Below are positions 28,569 through 35,589 of a stretch of 64,000 nt of DNA, piece after piece. The notes under the pieces are model-generated. The model saw nothing but the letters and a program-made list of their open reading frames with translations. It searched no databases and was not told the DNA's origin. The position numbers and the translations under genes are program-made. The stretch comes from Myxococcales bacterium (GTDB taxonomy: Bacteria; Myxococcota_A; Polyangia; Polyangiales; Ga0077539). The stretch lies in the NCBI GenBank assembly GCA_013298625.1, contig JAAFIF010000022.1, forward strand, positions 12,757 through 76,756, in the 5' to 3' direction. Each line of letters begins with the position of its first letter. The stretch's first letter is position 1.

Positions 28569-30422
28569 ATGCGCGTACTTCTTCCGAAGATCCAGAAGCC
28601 TGCGGCCGAGCACGTCGACGTCGTCGCGACGCTGCAAGAGACGTGGACGCCACAGCCGCAGCACCTGCGAGCGAAGAGCTTTCCGACGCCCTTTTCGCAG
28701 GCCGAAATGATGACCCACGTGCTCGGGATGCTCAAGCTCGAGTCCGGCGGGAGGCCCGAGGACATCACTCGGCTCAACCCGGACATCCAGCAGAGCTACG
28801 AGCGGTGGGAGCTGTTGTTGCTCGGCGTCGCGCTGGGCGAGCTCGCGATCGAGACCGTCGATCTCAGGCAGCCGACGTTCGATAATTTCGGGCGAATGGT
28901 CGCGGATTTGCGCGACGAGTGCCGCTTCGTCTCGCTCATCCGAGACCTGCGCGTCGCGGGCCCGCGCGGCACCGCGATGCTCGTCGCGGGCACCGACCCC
29001 GAGTGCCTCTTCTGGTGCTCCGCCCGCGTCCCCACCTACTGGAACGCGCTGAAGACCCGCATCTCGGGCCACGCCTTCGCCCCCGAAGCGCGGCAGCTGC
29101 TCGCCGAATGGCGCGGTGTTTTGCAGGCCAACGGCGCGTGGAACCTCGAGCAAGGCCCGGTCTGGCAGAAGGCCCTGCACATCGCGCTCGACGGCGTCCC
29201 CCCGACCAGCTCGACCGCGAAGCTCGCCGCCGACGCGCGCTTCGTCGGCCCCGTCTACCTCGAGGTCCCGCGCAAACAAGAGCAAGGCGAGGTCGACTAC
29301 CTCGCGCTCTACCTCCCGGTGCTCGCTCGCGGCTGGGGCTTTCGCTTTCAAGACCTGCTCTTTCTCAAGCCGATCGAGCGCGGAGCGGGCGCGGTTACGC
29401 TCGAGGACACCACCACGCAACGGGTGATCGCGCGCGTGGCCAAGAGCGTCGGGGCGGCCCGTGGCGACGCTCCGAGCAGCGACCCTGCGAGCGCGGTGAG
29501 CTCCGAGCGCTTCGAGTTTCTCGCGGGCGTCGGCAGGCTCGACGTGGACGAGAGCGCGGCGGTGCACCACGGACAGCTGCACTGGCTCGATGATCAAAAC
29601 GGGCAGCCGGGCTATCGCTCGCTCGTCGTGGCGCCGCTGCTCGAAGCGGGCGCTCGCTCGCTGCGCCGCGCGGTGACCGAGGCGGACGTCCGCGCGTTTC
29701 CGACGCTGTTTCCCGACGCGCTGCGGCTGGTGTTCTCGGGCGGAGAAGCGACGAGCGCCGACGAAGTGCGCGTGCAGCTCTCGCGGCACGTCACGGCGCG
29801 GCGCAGCGCTGGCGTCGCGCTGCCGCAGACGGGCCTGCCCCCCAAGGCGTGGAAGCCCGGTCAGGCTGTGCCCAACGTCGTCGCGATCCCCGCGGCGAAG
29901 GGCGCGGCTGCGATCGGCCTCGTCGAGCGGTACGGCCCCGAAGGACGCGCGCAAGACGTCGGCGAGCTGCGCGCGCTCGGCCTCGCGATGTGGCTCTATT
30001 ACCTGGGCGAATGCGAAGTGCAGTCCGAGCGCGGCCTCATCGTGTGGAGCGCCGACGAAGGGCAAGAGCTCTTCGGTCGCGTGCGCACCGCCGAGGGCTC
30101 GACGAGCTTGGAGCTGTGGCCTCACGGCCTGCGCCTCGCCAACGAGCAGAGCGAGCGCGCGCGCGCGAAGGACAAGCGCGCCACGCTGCAGCGCTTTCTC
30201 GTGACGTGGGCGCGCAAGGGCGAAGGGGACAGCGACGACCCGCGCGTGCAGGGAGAGCGCATCGGCGCGATGGCCGCGCTCGCGTGGATTCAACACGTGA
30301 TGGGCGGCAGCGACAGCGAGCTGCGCCCGTTCGGCCCGGCGACCAAGCGCGCGCCCGACGCGTTTGCGCTCGGCGAAGGGCTGGTGCTCCCGCTCTTCGT
30401 CGACGAGTACGCGCGCGAGTAA
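28569..30422 (+). CDS. Large protein of unknown function, third gene of tubulin-like operon
   Basis: A 617-residue soluble protein with no family I can name. It has no signal peptide or membrane span. Helical and beta segments alternate. A Trp-rich region (WELLLLGVALGELA, about 78-91) and FWCSARVPTYWNALK (about 150-164) lie in the first third. Sequence near 255-275 (RGWGFRFQDLLFLKPIE) and a C-terminal part with WLYYLGECEVQ (about 477) and ALAWIQHVMGG are also notable. The start codon lies 3 nt after the tubulin-like stop, so it belongs to the same unit. A role as partner or effector of the tubulin-like protein is inference from position only. Confidence 0.75.
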   Translation: MRVLLPKIQKPAAEHVDVVATLQETWTPQPQHLRAKSFPTPFSQAEMMTHVLGMLKLESGGRPEDITRLNPDIQQSYERWELLLLGVALGELAIETVDLRQPTFDNFGRMVADLRDECRFVSLIRDLRVAGPRGTAMLVAGTDPECLFWCSARVPTYWNALKTRISGHAFAPEARQLLAEWRGVLQANGAWNLEQGPVWQKALHIALDGVPPTSSTAKLAADARFVGPVYLEVPRKQEQGEVDYLALYLPVLARGWGFRFQDLLFLKPIERGAGAVTLEDTTTQRVIARVAKSVGAARGDAPSSDPASAVSSERFEFLAGVGRLDVDESAAVHHGQLHWLDDQNGQPGYRSLVVAPLLEAGARSLRRAVTEADVRAFPTLFPDALRLVFSGGEATSADEVRVQLSRHVTARRSAGVALPQTGLPPKAWKPGQAVPNVVAIPAAKGAAAIGLVERYGPEGRAQDVGELRALGLAMWLYYLGECEVQSERGLIVWSADEGQELFGRVRTAEGSTSLELWPHGLRLANEQSERARAKDKRATLQRFLVTWARKGEGDSDDPRVQGERIGAMAALAWIQHVMGGSDSELRPFGPATKRAPDAFALGEGLVLPLFVDEYARE

Positions 30423-30466
30423 TTGTGTCGGTTGCCGAGCGCTCAGGGGCGTGGCATCGCTGGCGC

Positions 30467-31426
30467 ATGGCGACGGGGTGGGGCGAAGAGCAAGAGGCGA
30501 ACGACACGGATCTCGCGCTGCGGCACCTGTCGCAGCAGCTGCCCGACGCGATGCTGAGCGGCCTCGCAGCGGCGAGGCCCGGCGATCGATTCGAGTCGTG
30601 GCTCGACACCCAGCTCGCCCAGCGACAACGCCGGCTCGATCGCGCGATCATCGCGAGCGACGGGCAGTCGCGGCGCGTCCTGCACGTCGAGTGGGAGCGT
30701 ACGCTTCGCAACGGCATCGGCCGTCGAGTGTTCGCGTACAACGCGATGCTGTCCGAGGCGATCAACGCCTCGACCGACGCGAGTGACCGACGACTGCCCG
30801 TGCTGAGCACCGTGGTGCTGCTGACGGGGCGCGAAGAGCGCTACGCTCGCACGAGGCACTTGCGGCTGAGCGAGCTGCACTCGTTTCGCTATCATCTCGA
30901 CGCGGTCTATCAGCGCACGGTACGCGAGCTGGTGCAGCGTCGCGGATCGCTGTGGTTGGCGTTTGCGCCGCTCGCGCGGGACGCGACGCGGGGCGCGATC
31001 GAAGACGTGGTGCGCGAGCTGCGTCGAAGAGTCCGGGACGAGGGCGCGTTCGCGGACATCGCGGGCACGATGTTGGTGCTCGCGGACGCGGACGGGAGGC
31101 GAAGGACCCTGCGACGCGCTATCGTTCCGCTGATCCCGTCGGAGGTTGTCATGCAATCGTGGGTGTTTCGTCAGGGCATCGCCAAGGGCATCGAGCAAGG
31201 CATCGAGAAAGGCATCGAGAAGGGCATCGAGAAGGGCGTTACGGAGGGCCTGGCGCTGGTCGTGCGCCAGTTCGAGCGCAAGCTCGCGCGCTCGTTGCGC
31301 GAAGACGAGCACGCGGTGCTGAGAAAGCGGCTCTGGACCCTCGGCGGCGCGCGTCTCGGCGACCTGGCGCTCGACATGAACGGCGACGAACTCGGTCGCT
31401 GGCTCGCGACGCCCGACGCGACGTAA
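30467..31426 (+). CDS. Rpn-family PD-(D/E)XK nuclease-like protein with C-terminal DUF4351
   Basis: A 319-residue protein of the Rpn (recombination-promoting nuclease/putative transposase) group. The nuclease core is seen at about 60-95: LDRAIIASDG, then the strand VLHVEWE followed by RRVFAYNAML, the pattern of the PD-(D/E)XK fold. A tandem Gly-Ile-Glu-Lys-Gly-type repeat (about 238-256) precedes the DUF4351-like tail (FERKLARSLREDEHAVLRK). The ATG at 30467 is used; a GTG at 30425, just after the previous stop, is possible. It lies 44 nt from the tubulin-like operon and may be co-transcribed or a separate insertion. Confidence 0.78.
   Translation: MATGWGEEQEANDTDLALRHLSQQLPDAMLSGLAAARPGDRFESWLDTQLAQRQRRLDRAIIASDGQSRRVLHVEWERTLRNGIGRRVFAYNAMLSEAINASTDASDRRLPVLSTVVLLTGREERYARTRHLRLSELHSFRYHLDAVYQRTVRELVQRRGSLWLAFAPLARDATRGAIEDVVRELRRRVRDEGAFADIAGTMLVLADADGRRRTLRRAIVPLIPSEVVMQSWVFRQGIAKGIEQGIEKGIEKGIEKGVTEGLALVVRQFERKLARSLREDEHAVLRKRLWTLGGARLGDLALDMNGDELGRWLATPDAT
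31175..31234 (+). repeat. Five tandem 12-nt coding repeats in the Rpn-like gene
   Basis: Units of the form GGCATCGAGAAR run in frame and encode a Gly-Ile-(Glu/Ala)-(Lys/Gln) repeat, a feature often seen in Rpn/DUF4351 proteins. Changes in copy number would keep the frame. Confidence 0.8.
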
Positions 31427-31440
31427 GCGGGCCCTCGCGT

Positions 31441-32349
31441 CTACCAGTCGCGCACCACGCCGACGCCCACCGCGTCCCACACAAAGAGGCGGTCTCTGTG
31501 ACCGCTCGCGAAGATGCGCGATTCGTGGGGTGAATCCCAGGGCATCCGCAGCTCGTGCTGCGTCGCCCGCCCGTCGTGCAACGAGAGCGCGACGAGCTGT
31601 TCGCGATGCTCGTACGAGCCGAACAGCAGCGCTCGTCCTCGATCGATCGCGAACGCCGTTGCTCCGCGCACGCCCGCCGCTCGCCGCGTGAGCGTGTCTC
31701 GATTCAGTCGAATCAGCTCGAAGTCCGGATACGCGTACATCCACAGCTCGTCGTCGCCGCATACGTTGAGCGCGTACACGTCGACCACCTGTCGCTCGCT
31801 CAGCCGCGCGTCGATCGGCGACGGGCAGCCGCGCGCGTCGAACGTGCGCACGCCGGCCACGCCGAGCAGCGGCGTCGACAGTGACCACCCTCGATTGCCG
31901 AACACGCCTTCGTCGAAATAGCTGCACCAGACACGGTCGCGGTGCGTCCGGACATCAGCGATGCCGTCACCAAGCGTCCATTGATCGCGCGTCGCGCCGT
32001 CCCACGTGACGACCGTCGCGTTGCGCTCGGGACCGCTGCGGCGAAGCTCGCATCGCGAGCCGACCAGCAGCAGCGCGTCGCCCCAGGGCTGCACGAATCC
32101 GACGTCGTGAACGGGCTCGGTCGCTTCGCTCGTCCACGCGCTGCCGTCGCGCCAGCCGTGCGTTCGGTATCGACGCTGTCTCACCAGTTGGTGGCCGCGC
32201 TTGTCTGGCCGCGGGAGGCGCGACAGCACTTCTTCTGCCTCGCTCACGATGAGCACGGTGTCATCCGCGCCGAACCCGACGGCGCGTCGCGCGTCGCTCG
32301 GCGCGTCGATCTCGCTCCACTCGAACAGCGGCTCTACGTCGATCGCCAT
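31441..32349 (-). CDS. Hypothetical protein, probable beta-propeller
   Basis: A 302-residue protein with no name known to me. Repeated blocks of strand-turn-strand with aromatic and Asp/Gly residues appear, for example VGFVQPWGDALLLVGS, VRTHRDRVWCSYFDEG, VCGDDELWMYAYPDFEL and IFASGHRDRLFVWD. This suggests a six- or seven-bladed propeller. There is no signal peptide, so it is probably cytosolic. It follows the DHH phosphoesterase gene by 10 nt and may be the last gene of that three-gene unit. No active-site motif is visible. Confidence 0.65.
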   Translation of the reverse strand: MAIDVEPLFEWSEIDAPSDARRAVGFGADDTVLIVSEAEEVLSRLPRPDKRGHQLVRQRRYRTHGWRDGSAWTSEATEPVHDVGFVQPWGDALLLVGSRCELRRSGPERNATVVTWDGATRDQWTLGDGIADVRTHRDRVWCSYFDEGVFGNRGWSLSTPLLGVAGVRTFDARGCPSPIDARLSERQVVDVYALNVCGDDELWMYAYPDFELIRLNRDTLTRRAAGVRGATAFAIDRGRALLFGSYEHREQLVALSLHDGRATQHELRMPWDSPHESRIFASGHRDRLFVWDAVGVGVVRDW

Positions 32350-32359
32350 CGCCCACTCC

Positions 32360-33253
32360 CTACCGCAGCCGCGCGAGCTTCTCTCTCGCTTCGGTGAGCC
32401 GCGCCCTCGGGACGCTCACCCGCGTCGGCATTCCGCCGTCGATCCCCATGATCGTGAGCAAATTCACGCCTGAATCGAAGCCCGCGGCCATCGTCACCGT
32501 CTGCTCGTCGTACACGACGCTCACGACCGCGCGCTCTTGTCCGAGCAACAGCGCGAGCGTCTTGTCGTACGCGCCCACGCGCTGCGTGAAGCCGCTCGCG
32601 TCGACGTAGGCGATCGAGCCCTCGACCACGTAGCCCTTCGCGAGCTCGTGAGCCCGCTCTTCGTGCAGCGCAAACTCGTCCGACGCTTCGTCGATCGTCG
32701 CCCGCGCGTCCGCATCGCGAAGGCCGCCCACGAGGTAGTCCACCACCAGCGCGCGGAGCTTCTCGTCCCGCGGTCGTCCTCGCAGCGCGCGGTCCATCCA
32801 CGCCCCGCGCCTGGACAGCTCGCCGACGCGCGTGTCCACCGCGCGGGCGTCGGCGTCGGCCCCTTCGTACGGCTCTTTGCCGCCGAGCTTCCACTTCGCC
32901 GCGGAGTACAGCCCGTCGAGGTCGTCGTGGCAGACCACGGTGTCGACCGCGCCAGCGCGCGCCACGATCTCGGGCGTCACCAGCTCGGGGCACGCGCCGT
33001 GCTCGCGCTTGGTCGTGAGCACGAAGCGCGGATCGCCTGAAAATCGCTTGTGCAACGCGTGGTCGTGGTGATCGACCCACAGCGCGAGCCGCTCGCCGAG
33101 CCCGTTGATAAACGGCTCGGTCACGGTCGCGAAGCTCGCGCCTGTCCCCTCGGCGGCGAAGGCGATGTCGAGCACCACGACGCGCCCGTTGAGCTTCGCG
33201 GGCTTCGGCAGCTTGCGCGGGCTCGCGAACACCACGCTCTTGACGGCGCTCAC
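32360..33253 (-). CDS. DHH-family phosphoesterase-like protein
   Basis: A 297-residue protein with the DHH signature in ALWVDHHDHAL (about 57-67), preceded by an Asp-containing strand VVVLDIAFAA. Further aspartates that could complete the metal site are in TVVCHDDLDGLYSAA (about 105-119). This is the DHH phosphodiesterase fold, whose members act on short oligonucleotides, cyclic dinucleotides or pyrophosphate. The substrate is not clear, and the usual C-terminal DHHA1 motif GGGHxxAAG is not visible. The GTG start at 33253 overlaps the previous stop by four bases (GTGA), so the two are coupled. Confidence 0.75.
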   Translation of the reverse strand: MSAVKSVVFASPRKLPKPAKLNGRVVVLDIAFAAEGTGASFATVTEPFINGLGERLALWVDHHDHALHKRFSGDPRFVLTTKREHGACPELVTPEIVARAGAVDTVVCHDDLDGLYSAAKWKLGGKEPYEGADADARAVDTRVGELSRRGAWMDRALRGRPRDEKLRALVVDYLVGGLRDADARATIDEASDEFALHEERAHELAKGYVVEGSIAYVDASGFTQRVGAYDKTLALLLGQERAVVSVVYDEQTVTMAAGFDSGVNLLTIMGIDGGMPTRVSVPRARLTEAREKLARLR

Positions 33254-33732
33254 GTGCGCACCTCCTCGATGGTCAGGACGAAGTCGCGCAGGATCGTGGC
33301 GCTGCCGCTCGCGCCGTCGGCGCCCTTCTGCGTCGGAGCAAATCCCCTCGCGATCGCCCCGCCCTCGAAGTCGCTGAGCCAGATCTTCTCGTCGTCGACG
33401 CGCAAGACCGTCGCCGTCGTGACGATCTTCGACGTGGTCTCGACGCGCACGCGCTTGTCGACGAAGCGCCTCCACGGATCGCGGCCGCCGTCCAGGTTGA
33501 GAAAAGCCCGCATCTGCGTGAGCCAGACGTCCTTCGACCGCTCGTCGCGAAGGTCGAGCTTCGAGTCGTTGACGAGCTTCACCGAGGTCTGCAGCCACGC
33601 GTCGTAGCAGGGCTTGCACACCGAGCGCTGCAGCTGCTCGCCGAGCGCGCGCAGCGCCTCGCTGGATCGAAAGGGGTTGCTCGTGAGCGACGCGCCTTCT
33701 TGGCTGCATCGAACGCATCGCACGGTGGTCAT
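33250..33732 (-). CDS. YggX-like Fe(II)-trafficking domain with extra C-terminal domain
   Basis: The first 85 residues follow the YggX layout: VRCVRCSQEG, LGEQLQRSVCKPCYDAW, a helix with VKLVNDSKLDL, and VWLTQMRAFL. YggX proteins protect against oxidative damage and handle iron, but they end at about 90 residues. Here about 70 more residues follow, with alternating strands (VRVETTSKIVTTATVLRVDD, IWLSDFEGG) that look like a small beta-barrel. Two CXXC motifs are present (CVRC, CKPC), so metal binding is plausible. It opens the unit with the DHH and propeller genes. Confidence 0.65.
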   Translation of the reverse strand: MTTVRCVRCSQEGASLTSNPFRSSEALRALGEQLQRSVCKPCYDAWLQTSVKLVNDSKLDLRDERSKDVWLTQMRAFLNLDGGRDPWRRFVDKRVRVETTSKIVTTATVLRVDDEKIWLSDFEGGAIARGFAPTQKGADGASGSATILRDFVLTIEEVRT

Positions 33733-33756
33733 CGACCGAGTGTTATCGGGCTCGAC

Positions 33757-34437
33757 CTACGTTTGAGCAAGCCGCATCGTCGCGAGCGCGGCCGCTGTCC
33801 TCGGCGCCAGCGCCGCTCCGTGCGCGGCGAGCTCTCGCTCGAGCCGCAACAGGTCGCTCGCGACGTCCACGTCGTAGCTCTCTGCGAGGCCCGTCCAGCG
33901 CAGCCCGGCGCGCTCGATCGCCGCCGTCGTCTGCGCGAACACGCGGTCGGTGCTCCAGTCGATCGCCTCGAACACCGAGGGCTCGAACGCGCGCAGCCCG
34001 AGCAGGTAGTACCCACCGTCCTCTGCGCGGCCGATCACCGCGTCGGCGCCGGAGGCGAGCGCGTCCCTCGCCTCGTCGAGTCGCTCGCGAGGCAGCGTTG
34101 GTGAGTCGCTTCCGATCAAGATCACCGCTGAATGCCCAGCGCGAAACAGCGCTTCGCTCACGCGCGTCAAGCGCGCGCCGAGGGGGCCTTCGCCCTGCGC
34201 GAGCAGCCCCCAGCGCTCGTCGCACCGCGCGCTCATCGCCCCGCGCGCTTCGTCCGGCGCGTACGCGATCCACGGTCGCACACCGGAAACCGCCTCGACC
34301 TGCGCGATCTTGTCGAGCAGCATCGCCTCCGCGAGCGCTGCCCTTTGCTCCGCGTTCAGCACGGACGCGAGCCGCGTCTTGCTCTGCCCCGCCGCGGGCT
34401 CTTTCGCCACGATCACCAACGCTGGCTCTGCCGTCAC
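33757..34437 (-). CDS. TIGR04282-type glycosyltransferase/nucleotidyltransferase-like protein (DUF2064)
   Basis: A 226-residue protein with a nucleotide-binding Rossmann-like fold of the DUF2064 group. Visible are LVIVAKEPAAGQSKTRL (7-23), which resembles the nucleotidyltransferase loop, the ILIGSDSPTLP motif (about 111-121) and the acidic AVIGRAEDGGYYLLGL block (about 138-153). The family is annotated as glycosyltransferase, but its reaction is not settled. A GTG start at 34437 fits the first strand. There is no signal peptide. It is separate from the YggX unit, with its stop 24 nt from that start. Confidence 0.8.
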   Translation of the reverse strand: MTAEPALVIVAKEPAAGQSKTRLASVLNAEQRAALAEAMLLDKIAQVEAVSGVRPWIAYAPDEARGAMSARCDERWGLLAQGEGPLGARLTRVSEALFRAGHSAVILIGSDSPTLPRERLDEARDALASGADAVIGRAEDGGYYLLGLRAFEPSVFEAIDWSTDRVFAQTTAAIERAGLRWTGLAESYDVDVASDLLRLERELAAHGAALAPRTAAALATMRLAQT

Positions 34438-34560
34438 GATCCTCGGTGCATACCGCAGTCAGGGGGCCGGTGTCCGTCGCCACCCAATGCGCTCGGCGCG
34501 AGCGGTGTCCGTGGCGTCGTGCATGGTTTCTCTCGGGGCCGAGGCGAGTATCCTCGCGCC

Positions 34561-35589
34561 GTGTTGTCGAAGAGCTCGATCTCGCGGTGGGCGCTGGTCG
34601 CGTGGACGCTCGCGGCTTGTCAGCCTCCCGCGCCCGCGGTGGACGAAGAGCGCCTCGCGCGTCGCGTCGCGGAGCTGCTCGCGGATCGCTACGGCGAAGA
34701 GGGCCTGTGCCGCGCCCGCGCCGCGAGCGGCGGCGAGGAGGGCAGCGATGGCGCAGAGGCGCCTGCAGAATCGCAGGAGGCCCAGCAGCGCGAGGCCCTC
34801 GACGCGATGCGCTCGCAAATGGAGCAGCTCGCCGCGGCCGCGCAGCGACTCGCGCCCGAGCCCGCGCTGCCCACGGCGCAGCTCTCCGCCGAGCAGCGCG
34901 CGAGCTCGAGCGGGACCGGAGAGCATGTGCGCGTGTGCCTTCCGCTCCCCGCGGAGACGCCGGCGGTCGGCCCAGAGCGAGCGATCGTCACGATCGTCGC
35001 GTTCTTGGACCCCGAGTGCCCCTTCTGCGCGCGCTTGTATCCGCTGCTCGTGCGCGCGCAGCAGGCGTACGCGCAGGACGTTCGGCTCGCGGTCGCGCTG
35101 CACCCGATGTCGTTTCACCAGAGCGCCCCGCGCGCGTCGATGGCGCTGCGCGAGGCGTACGCACAGCGACAATCCGAGGGATTCTTCAGGTACTTCTCTC
35201 GTGTCTACTCGGACACGCGCGACCTCTCGATGACGACCCTCGAGGGCTACGCCGAAGAGCTCAACATCGACGCCGCTCGCCTGCGCGACGCGGTCTCCGA
35301 CGGACGACACCGAGACGCCGTCGCCGCGTCCGTCGCCCTCGCCGCCAGCGCCAACATCCAGGGCAGCCCCACGCTGTTCGTCAACGGTCGCCGCGTGCTC
35401 GGAGCGGTTCCCGAAGATGTCCTCGGCGGCGTTCTTCACGAAGAGATCGAGCGCGCTCGCCGACTGCAACGCAGCACGCCTGCTGCGCGCCTCACCGCCG
35501 CGCTCTGCCGAGCCGACGCTTCTTCCGCTGCGCCAACGCCCGCGCGTCCGCACCCATTGCCAGCATCGCCCAACGGAGTCCGACCTTGA
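34561..35589 (+). CDS. DsbA-like thioredoxin-fold lipoprotein
   Basis: A 342-residue exported thiol-disulfide protein. The N-terminus has a short signal (ISRWALVAWTLAAC) with a lipobox-like end. A helical Glu/Ala-rich linker follows to about 130. The thioredoxin-fold domain begins with IVTIVAFLDPECPFCARLYP (about 142-161), which holds a CPFC active site. The cis-Pro loop is in IQGSPTLFVNG (about 263-273). The usual DsbA insert with LREAYAQ and FFRYF helices is present. The GTG start preserves the signal. The stop overlaps the TTG start of the next gene, so it may help fold that Cys-containing exported protein. Confidence 0.85.
   Translation: MLSKSSISRWALVAWTLAACQPPAPAVDEERLARRVAELLADRYGEEGLCRARAASGGEEGSDGAEAPAESQEAQQREALDAMRSQMEQLAAAAQRLAPEPALPTAQLSAEQRASSSGTGEHVRVCLPLPAETPAVGPERAIVTIVAFLDPECPFCARLYPLLVRAQQAYAQDVRLAVALHPMSFHQSAPRASMALREAYAQRQSEGFFRYFSRVYSDTRDLSMTTLEGYAEELNIDAARLRDAVSDGRHRDAVAASVALAASANIQGSPTLFVNGRRVLGAVPEDVLGGVLHEEIERARRLQRSTPAARLTAALCRADASSAAPTPARPHPLPASPNGVRP

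Noticed and set aside
26448..30296. A 1,282-codon open frame antisense to the tubulin-like operon
   Set aside because: It mirrors the codon pattern of the genes on the other strand, is rich in Arg, Leu, His and Asp and lacks any domain; a by-product of high G+C.
31175..31234. CRISPR-like tandem repeat
   Set aside because: 12-nt in-frame coding repeats without spacers; the same holds for 59022-59069 and the H1-like gene.
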